Shown here: in pieces, positions 50,961-58,679 of the stretch
How positions within the stretch are numbered: the first letter of the stretch is position 1
Layout: every line of letters starts with the position of its first letter
NCBI RefSeq assembly: GCF_008386495.1
Contig: NZ_VTHJ01000017.1
Coordinates: 62,001-126,000, forward strand
From: Streptomyces tailanensis
Lineage (GTDB): Bacteria; Actinomycetota; Actinomycetes; Streptomycetales; Streptomycetaceae
Direction of reading: 5' to 3'
DNA: 64,000 bases
Notes under the pieces: model-generated
The model's input: only the letters and a program-made list of their open reading frames with translations
Told to the model about the DNA's origin: nothing
Databases searched by the model: none
Position numbers and translations under genes: made by a program

Positions 50961-52016
50961 CTACAGACTCACGCCCACCGTCACCGGCTCATTCACCAGC
51001 GTGATCCCGAAGGCATCGCGAACCCCGGCCACAACCTCCCGGGCCAGCGCGAGCAGATCCTCGGTGGTGGCCGATCCCCGGTTGGTGAGGGCCAGGGTGT
51101 GCTTGGTGGAGATTCGAGCAGGACCGGCACCGTAGCCCTTGCTGAAGCCCGCCTTGTCGATCAGCCAGGCCGCGGAGGTCTTCGTGTGACCGTCCCCGGC
51201 GGCGTACGCGGGCGGGGCGACGCCGTCGCCGAGCCGCTCCCGCACGCGCGCGTGAAACACGGCGTACTCCTCGTCCGTGAGGATCGGATTCGTGAAGAAC
51301 GACCCGGCGGACCAGGTGTCATGGTCCTCGGGGTCGAGCACCATGCCCTTCCCGGCGCGTAGCTTCAGAACGGTCTCGCGGGCGTCGGCGAGGGGCACAC
51401 GGTCACCGGGCTCGACGCCCAGCGCGCGGGCCGTCTCGGCGTACTTGATCGGCCCCGACAGCCCGTCCGCGTCCTCCAGTTCGAACCGGACGCGCAGGAC
51501 GACGTATCGCTCGGGGTCGTTCTTGAAGCGACTGTGGCGGTACGAGAAGGCGCACTCCGCGTTCGGGACGGTGACCGTCTCGCGGGTGCGGCGGTCGTAG
51601 GCGACGACCTCGGTGATGGTGGAGGCGACCTCCTGCCCGTACGCGCCGACGTTCTGGATCGGTGTCGCGCCGGCGGAGCCGGGGATTCCGGCAAGGCATT
51701 CGATGCCCGCGAGCCCGGCACCGACGGTACGGGTGACGGCGTCGGTCCACACCTCGCCGGCGGCCAGCTCCAGCCTCGTGCCATCGAGCGCGAACCCCTT
51801 GGTCGCGATGACCAGCGCGGTTCCGGCGAAGCCCTTGTCACCGATGACCAGGTTCGAACCACCGCCGATCAGCAGCAGGGGCGTACCGGTGTCATCGGCC
51901 TCGCGTACGGCGGCGATTACCTCGTCGTCGGTGGTGGCGGTGATCAGCCGCCGCGCGGGCCCGCCCAGCCGGAAGGTGGTCAACGGGGCGAGGGGGGCGT
52001 CGTGGAGTTCCTGCAC
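50961..52016 (-). CDS. murB: UDP-N-acetylenolpyruvoylglucosamine reductase
   Basis: 351 aa from GTG 52016 (MQELHDAPLAPLTTFRLGGP); a longer frame to 52169 lacks homology. FAD-binding GTPLLLIGGGSNLVIGDKGF, GIECLAGIPGSAGATPIQNVGAYGQEV, the catalytic serine region WSAGSFFTNPIL and the C-terminal ISTKHTLALTNRGSATTEDL are complete. It makes UDP-MurNAc for peptidoglycan with NADPH. It is downstream of the MaoC pair on the same strand. Confidence 0.96.
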   Translation of the reverse strand: MQELHDAPLAPLTTFRLGGPARRLITATTDDEVIAAVREADDTGTPLLLIGGGSNLVIGDKGFAGTALVIATKGFALDGTRLELAAGEVWTDAVTRTVGAGLAGIECLAGIPGSAGATPIQNVGAYGQEVASTITEVVAYDRRTRETVTVPNAECAFSYRHSRFKNDPERYVVLRVRFELEDADGLSGPIKYAETARALGVEPGDRVPLADARETVLKLRAGKGMVLDPEDHDTWSAGSFFTNPILTDEEYAVFHARVRERLGDGVAPPAYAAGDGHTKTSAAWLIDKAGFSKGYGAGPARISTKHTLALTNRGSATTEDLLALAREVVAGVRDAFGITLVNEPVTVGVSL

Positions 52017-52194
52017 GGGCTCAAGACTACGAGACGGCCATACCGGCGAAGGCTTGCCCTGGAACTCCGTCCTGGAACTCCGCCACGGCCAGTGCCGTTG
52101 ATCAGGCCAGGGGGCCCGGCGCGCGTAAGGAGCGCCCCACAATGGAGAACGCCCCTTACACCTCCACATACCCCCGGCCCCTCGCCCGTACGGC

Positions 52195-52623
52195 TCAGGC
52201 CAGTCGTACGACCGCTCGCGACATGCCCAGCACCTTCTGACCGGCGCTCATCGCCGTCAGGTCGACGCGGACGGTGTTGTCGTCGAGCTTGGCGCCGACC
52301 TTGGCGGTGACCTCGATGGTGGCGCCCTGGTCGTCGTTGGGGACGACGACGGGCTTGGTGAAGCGGACGCCGTACTCGACGACCGCGCCCGGGTCACCGG
52401 CCCAGTCGGTGACGACGCGGATCGCCTCGGCCATGGTGAACATGCCGTGCGCGATGACGTCGGGGAGGCCGACCTCCTTGGCGAACTTCTCGTTCCAGTG
52501 GATCGGGTTGAAGTCGCCGGAGGCGCCCGCGTACTGGACGAGCGTGGCGCGGGTCACGCCGAAGGTCTGGGCCGGCAGTTCGGTGCCGACCTCGACGGCG
52601 TCGTAAGAGATCTTCGCGGTCAT
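52195..52623 (-). CDS. MaoC-fold (R)-hydratase, HadB-like
   Basis: 142 aa from ATG 52623. A single hot-dog fold with the hydratase-2 motif GDFNPIHWNEKFAKEVGLPD, in which Asp and His are the catalytic pair, and AHGMFTMAEAIRVV. In mycobacteria the gene in this position is hadB of the FAS-II dehydratase. Streptomyces make no mycolic acids, so the substrate is likely another (R)-3-hydroxyacyl thioester. It starts seven bases after the HadA-like gene. Confidence 0.85.
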   Translation of the reverse strand: MTAKISYDAVEVGTELPAQTFGVTRATLVQYAGASGDFNPIHWNEKFAKEVGLPDVIAHGMFTMAEAIRVVTDWAGDPGAVVEYGVRFTKPVVVPNDDQGATIEVTAKVGAKLDDNTVRVDLTAMSAGQKVLGMSRAVVRLA

Positions 52624-52630
52624 CGGTTTC

Positions 52631-53083
52631 TCATGCCCCCTCTGCCGCACGGGCCACGAGCTTGGTCCAGGCGGTGACGACGTGGTCGCCCGCCTCGTCG
52701 TGGACCTCTCCGCGGACGTCCAGGATGTCGTTGCCCGCCAGGGACTTGATCACCTCGATCGTCGAGGTGACCGTGAGCCGGTCACCGGCGCGCACCGGGC
52801 GCTTGTACGCGAACTTCTGGTCGCCGTGCACCACACGGCTGTAGTCGAGGCCGAGTTGCGGGTCGGAGACGACGACGCCCGCGGCCTTGAAGGTGATCGA
52901 GAACACGAAGGTCGGCGGGGCGATCACGTCGGGGTAGCCGAGTGCCTTGGCGACGTCGGGGTCCGTGTATACAGGGTTGGCGTCCCCCACGGCCTCCGCG
53001 AATTCACGGATCTTCTCCCGGCCGACCTCGTAGGGGTCGGTGGGCGGGTAGGACCGCCCTACGAAGGACTGGTCGAGCGCCAT
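52631..53083 (-). CDS. MaoC-fold protein, HadA-like (UPF0336)
   Basis: 150 aa, MALDQSFVGRSYPPTDPYEV. The region aligned to the hydratase motif reads GDANPVYTDPDVAKALGYPD, with Tyr where the catalytic His should be, so it is probably the non-catalytic partner of the next gene, as HadA is to HadB. The order rpmG, hadA-like, hadB-like matches M. tuberculosis, but hadC is absent and murB follows instead. Confidence 0.85.
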   Translation of the reverse strand: MALDQSFVGRSYPPTDPYEVGREKIREFAEAVGDANPVYTDPDVAKALGYPDVIAPPTFVFSITFKAAGVVVSDPQLGLDYSRVVHGDQKFAYKRPVRAGDRLTVTSTIEVIKSLAGNDILDVRGEVHDEAGDHVVTAWTKLVARAAEGA

Positions 53084-53130
53084 GGCTCGGCACCTCCTGC
53101 TCTACTGGCCGGTATTGGTCGATGTAACGA

Positions 53131-53168
53131 CGCGAGGCCGCCCCCGATCACTCGGGGACGGCCTCGCG
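53131..53168 (-). terminator. Terminator-like hairpin after rpmG
   Basis: CGCGAGGCCG-C-CCCCGA (53131-53147) pairs with TCGGGG-A-CGGCCTCGCG (53152-53168) around TCAC, 16 pairs with one mismatch. It lies between rpmG and the HadA-like gene. The following sequence has few T residues, so read-through is possible. Confidence 0.65.
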
Positions 53169-53180
53169 TACGAGCCTGAT

Positions 53181-53345
53181 TTATCGCGTTTCGCGGTGCG
53201 CGGTGTGCGCGTTGCAACGCGGGCAGTGCTTCTTCATCTCCAGTCGGTCCGGGTTGTTACGCCGGTTCTTCTTGGTGATGTAGTTCCGCTCCTTGCACTC
53301 CACGCAGGCCAGCGTGATCTTCGGGCGGACGTCGGTGGCAGCCAC
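53181..53345 (-). CDS. rpmG: 50S ribosomal protein L33 (bL33), zinc form
   Basis: 54 aa from GTG 53345 to TAA 53181: it begins VAATDVRPKITLACVECKER and later has MKKHCPRCNAHTAHRETR. The four cysteines (CVEC, CPRC) mark the zinc-binding C+ paralogue. It follows tRNA-Thr and tRNA-Met, the standard actinobacterial arrangement. Confidence 0.95.
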   Translation of the reverse strand: MAATDVRPKITLACVECKERNYITKKNRRNNPDRLEMKKHCPRCNAHTAHRETR

Positions 53346-53436
53346 GTGAGTGCTCCTTGACGAACGGATGGGATTGGTTTAACGCAGGAAAGAGTAGCCG
53401 ATCGAAGGACCGACCCCGCAATCGGCTACTGTCAGT

Positions 53437-53509
53437 AGCGGTGACCGGACTTGAACCGGTGACACAGCGATTATGAGCCGCTTGCTCTACCGACTGAGCT
53501 ACACCGCTG
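53437..53509 (-). tRNA. tRNA-Met (anticodon CAT), elongator type
   Basis: 73 nt: acceptor AGCGGTG/CACCGCT fully paired, anticodon loop CTCATAA on stem AGCGG/TCGCT, T-loop GTTCAAG. The paired first position (A1-T72) indicates the elongator rather than the initiator tRNA. Confidence 0.93.
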
Positions 53510-53554
53510 TGATGCGATCGGGCCCCGCCTTGCGGCGGGAACCTTTCACACCAG

Positions 53555-53627
53555 AGCCCCAATACGGAATCGAACCGTAGACCTTCTCCTTACCATGGAG
53601 ACGCTCTGCCGACTGAGCTATTGGGGC
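53555..53627 (-). tRNA. tRNA-Thr (anticodon GGT)
   Basis: 73 nt: acceptor GCCCCAA/TTGGGGC, anticodon loop ATGGTAA on stem TCTCC/GGAGA, T-loop GTTCGAT. It is the first gene of the tRNA-Thr, tRNA-Met, rpmG unit. Confidence 0.95.
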
Positions 53628-53936
53628 GAGCGATGAAGACATTACACGGCTCACCGCCGTTCGCCCAAATCCGTTTCGCGGCCTCCACCCGGAGCGGTCC
53701 GGGGGCGTTCTCCGCTCTGTTCAACTGGGCTCCGCAGGCCTCATGCACCACCGTTCCCGGCTTTCCCGGCAGCCACCGGCCAGGTGAACCGCACCAGTAC
53801 GACTATTGCGCTCCTGCGCGCTGAGGGCGTGCGACCGGCCTAGGCTCGACTCACTCTGCGTGATCTTGTGTCCCTCAGTCAGCCCCTCAGTCCGCCCTAA
53901 GTCTCACCGTGCCGCCGTCGTCGAGCCAGGAGCGCG
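53628..53936. other. 309-nt divergent spacer between tRNA-Thr and the amidohydrolase gene
   Basis: The left edge contains the tRNA promoter. AGGAG, five bases before 53937, is the amidohydrolase ribosome-binding site. I saw no other gene or clear repeat. Confidence 0.5.
53639..53668 (-). promoter_or_regulatory. Predicted promoter of the tRNA-Thr/tRNA-Met/rpmG unit
   Basis: TTGGGC (complement of 53663-53668) and TAATGT (complement of 53639-53644) are 18 nt apart, placing the start point near 53632, just before the tRNA 5' end. Confidence 0.65.
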
Positions 53937-55211
53937 ATGCCCGACAGTCAGCCGCAGCCGTCCCACTCCTCGTCCGGCCCGCCCTTCGGGCCGGACGAGG
54001 CAGGCGCCCTGCTGCTGTGCGGTGCGCGGCTCACCGACGGCCGGGCCGTGGACGTACGGCTGGGCCGCGGACGTATCGAGGCGGTCGGCACGGCGGGCAG
54101 TCTGGGAACGGGCGGAACGACCGCGTCCGGGGTGCCGGTCAAGCGTGTGGATCTCGGCGGGCATCTGCTCCTGCCGGCTCCTGTGGAGCCGCACGCCCAC
54201 GGTGACACGGCTCTGTCGGACGATGTCGGGGGGCCCGTCTCGTACGACGGTCAGGACGTCCAGCGGCGGGTCACCGAGGCCGCGCTGCTCCAGCTCGGGC
54301 ACGGTGCCACCGCGCTGCGCTCGCATGTCCGCGTGGGCGATGTGCAGGGGCTGGGGGCGTTGGAGGCGGTGCTCCAGGCTCAGCGGGCGTTGCGGGGGCT
54401 CGTGGAGCTGACGGCGGTGGCGATGCCTCGGGTGCTGACCGGGGTGGCCGGGGCGGACGGGCTGGCCATGCTGCGGGACGCGGTGAAGATGGGGGCCTCG
54501 GTGGTGGGGGGCTGTCCGGATCTGGATCCCGATCCCACCGGGTATGTCGAGGCGGTGCTGGGCATCGCCTCCGAGCACGGGTGTCCGGTGGATCTGCACA
54601 CCGATGGCGGTGATCCGGCTCGGCTCGCCCGGCTGGCGGCGATGGCGGGTGGGTTGCGGGGCGGGGTCACGCTCGGGCCGTGCGGTGGGCTCGGGCGGTT
54701 GCCTGACCAGGTCGCGACCCGCGCCGCGGATCAGCTGGCGGCGGCCGGGGTGGGTGTCGTGTGTCTGCCTCAGGGTGGGTGCGGCGGGGTGGATCGCCGG
54801 GGGACCGCGCCCGTACGGCTGTTGCGGGCGGCCGGGGTGCGGGTTGCGGCGGGGAGCGGTGCGTTGCGGGATGTGTCCAATCCGGTGGGGCGGGGGGATC
54901 CGCTGGAGGCGGCGTATTTGCTGGCGTCGCGCTATGGGCTGCGGGTCGAGGAGGCGTACGACGCGGTGAGCGGTGCGGCGCGGGCGGCGCTGGGGTTGCC
55001 GGAGGTGCGGGTGGAGGCGGGGTTTCCGGCCGAGCTGCTCGCCGTGCGAGGGGATGGGTTGGCGGGGGTGCTGTCGCTGGCGTACAGCCGGGTTGTGGTG
55101 CATGGGGGGCGCGTGGTGGCGCGGACCAGCGCGGTGCGGGAATTTTGTGGGTCGGGGGTGGTTGGGGGGCTGGAATTGCCTCGGCAGGGGCGGAGTGCCT
55201 CCGGCGGTTAG
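53937..55211 (+). CDS. Amidohydrolase-family protein, cytosine-deaminase-like
   Basis: 424 aa from ATG 53937. Metal-dependent hydrolase features: N-terminal beta-sandwich strands (LLLCGARLTDGRAVDVRLGR), the metal motif PVEPHAHGDTALS, VDLHTDGGDPARLA, and a late aspartate region GSGALRDVSNPVGRGDPLEA that resembles cytosine deaminases. The last 60 residues are Gly-rich and poorly conserved. The substrate is unknown; a cyclic amide or nucleobase is likely from family membership. Confidence 0.75.
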   Translation: MPDSQPQPSHSSSGPPFGPDEAGALLLCGARLTDGRAVDVRLGRGRIEAVGTAGSLGTGGTTASGVPVKRVDLGGHLLLPAPVEPHAHGDTALSDDVGGPVSYDGQDVQRRVTEAALLQLGHGATALRSHVRVGDVQGLGALEAVLQAQRALRGLVELTAVAMPRVLTGVAGADGLAMLRDAVKMGASVVGGCPDLDPDPTGYVEAVLGIASEHGCPVDLHTDGGDPARLARLAAMAGGLRGGVTLGPCGGLGRLPDQVATRAADQLAAAGVGVVCLPQGGCGGVDRRGTAPVRLLRAAGVRVAAGSGALRDVSNPVGRGDPLEAAYLLASRYGLRVEEAYDAVSGAARAALGLPEVRVEAGFPAELLAVRGDGLAGVLSLAYSRVVVHGGRVVARTSAVREFCGSGVVGGLELPRQGRSASGG

Positions 55212-55404
55212 ACCGGAGCACGGGCGGTACGTCGAGGGTCGGGGCCGTCGGTGGCTGTGCTGCCCTCGCTGCGGGCAGTCGTGCCGCTGGGGCGATGGGG
55301 GAGGGTGGGCGCAGCGGCACCTCGTAGCGCCGAGTCGCGCAGCCCACCCCCGCCCAGCCTCAGCGCCGGGTGCGCACGCAGGCCGGCAGCACGGTCGAAG
55401 GTGG

Positions 55405-56472
55405 TCAGACGCCCAGCATGCCGCCGGTGAAGGGGTCGCCGAACTCGTCGACCGGGATTTCGGTGGCGTCCTCGGGGGCGCTGACGTCGGCGGCCTTGTC
55501 AAAGGTGAGGATGAGGGGGGCCTTGGCGCCCTTCGGGTCGTCGGCGAGGACGGCGAGGTCGGTCTCGATCTGGGTCAGGTCGCCGTTCTTGAGGGTGAAG
55601 TCGACCGCGACCTTCCTGTTCGGGGCGTCCTTCAGGTCCTTGGCGGTGGGGAGTTCGGCGCCCGGCGGGAGGTCGCCCTTCAGGGGCTGGAGCTTGTCGA
55701 AGACGCCCGTGAGGAGGTCGCGGAAGTTGGCCTTGGCGGTGATGACCTCGGTGCCGTCCTTGCCCTCCTTGGTCTTGAAGCTGACCTCGCGGGCGACGAC
55801 ACCGCGTACGGCGTCGAGGATCTTCTTCTGGGTCTTGGCGTCGAGTTCGCCGGAATCGGCCGAGCCGGAGCCCGCGGTGGCGTCTTCCAGTTCGGAGGTG
55901 GCGATCTTGACCCACTCGCCTTCCAGGAGCGGGCGCAGGACGTCCTGCTCGTCCTCCGGGAGTTCGTCGAGTTCGTCGGCCGTGGGGAAGGGCACGCCCA
56001 TCGCCTCGCCCATGGCTTCCATGTCGGCGCGGTAGTACGTGTAGTCGCCGACGACCCGGTACTCGATAAGCGCGCCGTCGTCGCCCGAGACCTTCATGCC
56101 GACGCCGACGATGTCCTTCTCGCCCGAATCGGCCAGCGGCTTCTTGGACTTGACGGACACGTCGACGCGCAGGCCGGTGAAGAACTCCGCCATCTCCGGC
56201 GGCACTTCCTCGCTCTCCTCGCCCGCCAGCGCGGCGAGGTCGTCCGGGTCGGCGTCGAGTCGCAGCCCGAAGGCCAGGGACTTCTGTTCGCCGAGCCGCT
56301 CGACGGCCTTGTCCACCTTCTGTCCCGCGGTGAGGTTCTGGACCGTGCCGCACGCGGCCATCGTGACAAGCACGGCGGCGGCACAGCCCACTCCGGTGAC
56401 GGTGCGGCGGATGACGGGTGCCTCGGTGGCGGATGCGCGCGCCATGGACGTACGTACGACTGATGTGCGCAT
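55405..56472 (-). CDS. LppX/LprAFG-like lipoprotein
   Basis: 355 aa from ATG 56472. A Sec signal ends in a lipobox (AAAVLVTMAACGTVQNLTAG), so the mature protein starts at Cys and is membrane-anchored. The body (KVDKAVERLGEQKSLAFGLR, YRVVGDYTYYRADMEAMGEA) is of the cup-like lipoprotein type seen also in the broken gene at 44316. It ends FTGGMLGV. The role is unknown; lipid or glycolipid transport is the family suggestion from mycobacteria. Confidence 0.8.
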   Translation of the reverse strand: MRTSVVRTSMARASATEAPVIRRTVTGVGCAAAVLVTMAACGTVQNLTAGQKVDKAVERLGEQKSLAFGLRLDADPDDLAALAGEESEEVPPEMAEFFTGLRVDVSVKSKKPLADSGEKDIVGVGMKVSGDDGALIEYRVVGDYTYYRADMEAMGEAMGVPFPTADELDELPEDEQDVLRPLLEGEWVKIATSELEDATAGSGSADSGELDAKTQKKILDAVRGVVAREVSFKTKEGKDGTEVITAKANFRDLLTGVFDKLQPLKGDLPPGAELPTAKDLKDAPNRKVAVDFTLKNGDLTQIETDLAVLADDPKGAKAPLILTFDKAADVSAPEDATEIPVDEFGDPFTGGMLGV

Positions 56473-56613
56473 GGTGGTAATGACGTCCCCCCTGTGTTTT
56501 CTGTGCTCGCCGGAACGGCGAACATGGGTGAGACCTGTGAGGCCCCCGGAAGGTTGCGCGGCGTGCGGACCGTTGTGCGGCGAAGGCGTCCGTTCGGGCG
56601 TACGGTCGGAAAC

Positions 56614-57270
56614 ATGCGCATTGTCATCGCTGGAGGCCATGGTCAGATCGCGCTGCGGTTGGAGCGGCTGCTCACCGCGCGCGGGTACGAGGTCGCGGGT
56701 ATCATCCGCCGTCCCGAGCAGGCCGACGATCTGCGCGCGGCCGGTGCCGAGCCGGTACTGTGCGATCTGGAGTCGGCCTCGGTCGAGGAGGTCGCCGCGC
56801 ATCTGCAGGGCGCGGACGGCGCCGTGTTCGCGGCGGGCGCCGGTCCGGGCAGCGGGGCGGCCCGCAAGGACACGGTGGACCGCGGCGCCGCGGTCCTGTT
56901 CGCGGACGCGGCGATACGCACGGGTGTACGACGTCATCTGGTCGTGTCCTCGATGGGCGCGAACCCGAAGCACGAGGGCAACGAGGTCTTCGACGCGTAT
57001 CTGCGGGCGAAGGGCCAGGCGGACGCATATGTGTATGGGCTGGACGCCTTGGACTGGACGATCCTGCGGCCCGGAATGCTGACGGACGACGCCGGCACCG
57101 GTCTTGTGCGCCTGGAGGCCTCCACGGGACGCGGCCCGATTCCCCGCGCCGACGTGGCGGCCGTCCTCGCCGAGCTGCTGGACACCCCCGCCACAGCCGG
57201 GCTGACGTTGGAAGTGATCAGCGGCTCGACGCCGGTCGGGGTGGCGGTGAAGTCGGTGGCCGGGAACTGA
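56614..57270 (+). CDS. NAD(P)-binding Rossmann-fold protein (atypical SDR)
   Basis: 218 aa from ATG 56614. The nucleotide-binding motif MRIVIAGGHGQIALRLERLL at the N-terminus, then RRPEQADDLRAAGAEPVLCD and VVSSMGANPKHEG and WTILRPGMLTDD are those of small atypical short-chain dehydrogenases (NmrA/HSCARG-like). The usual SDR Tyr-x-x-x-Lys is seen only as AYLRAKGQA. Its substrate is unknown. It diverges from the lipoprotein gene across 141 nt. Confidence 0.82.
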   Translation: MRIVIAGGHGQIALRLERLLTARGYEVAGIIRRPEQADDLRAAGAEPVLCDLESASVEEVAAHLQGADGAVFAAGAGPGSGAARKDTVDRGAAVLFADAAIRTGVRRHLVVSSMGANPKHEGNEVFDAYLRAKGQADAYVYGLDALDWTILRPGMLTDDAGTGLVRLEASTGRGPIPRADVAAVLAELLDTPATAGLTLEVISGSTPVGVAVKSVAGN

Positions 57271-57319
57271 CAAGGGACGGGGCGAGTGGCCGGGGATTGG
57301 CCCCGTCCGGCCAGGAGGC

Positions 57320-57526
57320 TCAGAAGAGGGGGAGCTGACCGGGGAAGTCCGGGACGACGTACCCGTCGAGTGCCGGCTGGGCCTCCCCCATCGGCGCCGG
57401 TCTGCGTGAACCGGGGCACGACACCAGCTCTCCGCTCGCCCCCGGCGGATCGTGCCGCGCGAACCGCCCCGCCACGACGGCGATCTCACGACGGCACTCG
57501 GGGCAGTTCCTGCGACGTGATGACAT
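57320..57526 (-). CDS. Small cysteine-containing protein of unknown function
   Basis: 68 aa from ATG 57526 (MSSRRRNCPECRREIAVVAG), ending YVVPDFPGQLPLF. The CPEC near the start with a later Cys and His suggests a small zinc ribbon. It lies just outside the integrated element, on the chromosome side of the att site. Confidence 0.6.
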   Translation of the reverse strand: MSSRRRNCPECRREIAVVAGRFARHDPPGASGELVSCPGSRRPAPMGEAQPALDGYVVPDFPGQLPLF

Positions 57527-57601
57527 GGGGTCAGTGTGGCCGGTGCGGCGTCTCTCAGGGGGCGACCGATTCCCAGTATCGCCGCACTCGCCGTATACGA
57601 C

Positions 57602-57643
57602 GAAGCCCCTTCCGGACTGCTCTCGCAGTCCAGAAGGGGCTTC
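57602..57643 (-). terminator. Terminator downstream of the tRNA-Tyr 3' half
   Basis: GAAGCCCCTTC-C-GGACTGC (57602-57620) pairs with GCAGTCC-A-GAAGGGGCTTC (57625-57643) around TCTC. It lies nine bases past the tRNA 3' end on the minus strand and would terminate the original tRNA-Tyr transcript. Confidence 0.7.
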
Positions 57644-57651
57644 CCTCCACG

Positions 57652-57701
57652 TGGCGGCGCCAGGATTCGAACCTGGGTAGGCTAAGCCGACGGATTTACA
57701 G
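57652..57701 (-). other. 3' half of tRNA-Tyr: attachment site of the integrated element
   Basis: The minus strand from 57701 reads CTGTAAATCCGTCGGCTTAG onward through the long variable arm, the T-arm (CCCAGG TTCGAAT CCTGG) and the acceptor CGCCGCC to A at 57652. The sequence 5' of the anticodon loop (GTGGT instead of a stem matching TCCGT) and beyond has no D-arm and no complement to CGCCGCC, so the 5' half is missing. This is the expected left by a tRNA-targeting element: the intact gene should lie at the other end. SLP1 of S. coelicolor uses tRNA-Tyr. Confidence 0.8.
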
Positions 57702-57890
57702 ACCACTCGCGATCACGCGCCTGTACCCCTTCTGACCAGGCATGTCGGGTGACGCTGAGGCATGGTGACCGTCCGCCGTCCACGTCTCGTCCTGATCTTG
57801 GAAAATCACACCTTCAACGAGACCGGAGGCAGTGTGGTTGTAGCCCACTACGCTGGTATGCACCACCTCAGAATGGAGAGTGCCCGGCGG

Positions 57891-58679
57891 ATGGGACCGA
57901 AGACAGCAAAGGTCTACGAGACGATTCGTGCACGGCTCGCATCGGGCGAGTACGCCCCCGGCGACAAGATGCCTTCTGAGCGGACGCTCGCCGAAGAACT
58001 CGGGATCGGCCGGACGGCCCTGCGACAGGTCTTGGCCCGCCTCTTGGCAGAGGGCGCCCTGGAAGTTCGGGGCCGGAGTTCCTACCGGGTGCCCGGCGGG
58101 GTGAGCGTCAAGGCGCCTGAGGGACTGGAACCGTGGCGCATCTACGGTGAGCGGGACCTCTACGACAACGAGTGGGTCACGCTTCAACTGTGGGACGTTG
58201 AGCCCCCCGGTGTGGAGCGCTTCGAGCATCACGTGGTGAAGCTGCGCCACGTGGCCGTAACCGCCGTCGTCGACGACCAAGACCGTGTGCTGATGATGTG
58301 GCGGTACCGCTTCGTCCCGCAGAAGTGGGGATGGGAGCTCCCCGGCGGCATCGTCGATGCCGGCGAGGACCCTGCCGACACGGCGCTGAGGGAGTTCGTA
58401 GAAGAGACCGGATGGCGCCCGAAGACGCTGGAACACGTCGTCACGTACCAACCCATGATCGGCATGGTCGATTCGCCACACGAGATCTTCGTGGGCCACG
58501 GGGCCGAACAAGTGGGCTCACCGACGGATCTTGAAGAGGCGGGGCACATCGAATGGGTGCCGCTCGCCGACATTCCTGGGCTGATGGCACGAGGTGAGCT
58601 GATGGGTTCCGGCACCCTGGTTGCCCTGCTTCACATCCTGGCGAGCCGGGGCAAGCAAGGGATCACAGCCGCTCACTGA
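57891..58679 (+). CDS. GntR-type regulator fused to a NUDIX hydrolase domain
   Basis: 262 aa from ATG 57891; GGAGAG is 10 bases upstream, and in-frame ATGs at 57873 and 57858 are alternatives. Residues 3-70 are a GntR winged helix (KVYETIRARLASGEYAPGDK, MPSERTLAEELGIGRTALRQ). Residues about 110-235 are a NUDIX fold with the box GGIVDAGEDPADTALREFVE followed by ETGW, matching GX5EX7REUXEEXGU. Regulators with NUDIX partners are common in actinomycete integrative elements. It may sense a nucleotide-type ligand. Its 3' end overlaps the converging XRE gene by 17 bases. Confidence 0.88.
   Translation: MGPKTAKVYETIRARLASGEYAPGDKMPSERTLAEELGIGRTALRQVLARLLAEGALEVRGRSSYRVPGGVSVKAPEGLEPWRIYGERDLYDNEWVTLQLWDVEPPGVERFEHHVVKLRHVAVTAVVDDQDRVLMMWRYRFVPQKWGWELPGGIVDAGEDPADTALREFVEETGWRPKTLEHVVTYQPMIGMVDSPHEIFVGHGAEQVGSPTDLEEAGHIEWVPLADIPGLMARGELMGSGTLVALLHILASRGKQGITAAH

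Larger units (their letters stand above)
57527..57890. other. Boundary between chromosome and integrated element
   Basis: This 364-nt stretch holds a terminator, the 3' half of tRNA-Tyr (the att site) and the leader of the GntR-NUDIX gene. I see no additional gene in it. Confidence 0.6.

Noticed and set aside
57652..57735. A complete tRNA-Tyr gene at the element boundary.
   Set aside because: The 5' half has no D-arm and cannot pair with the CGCCGCC acceptor strand. Only the 3' half is present.
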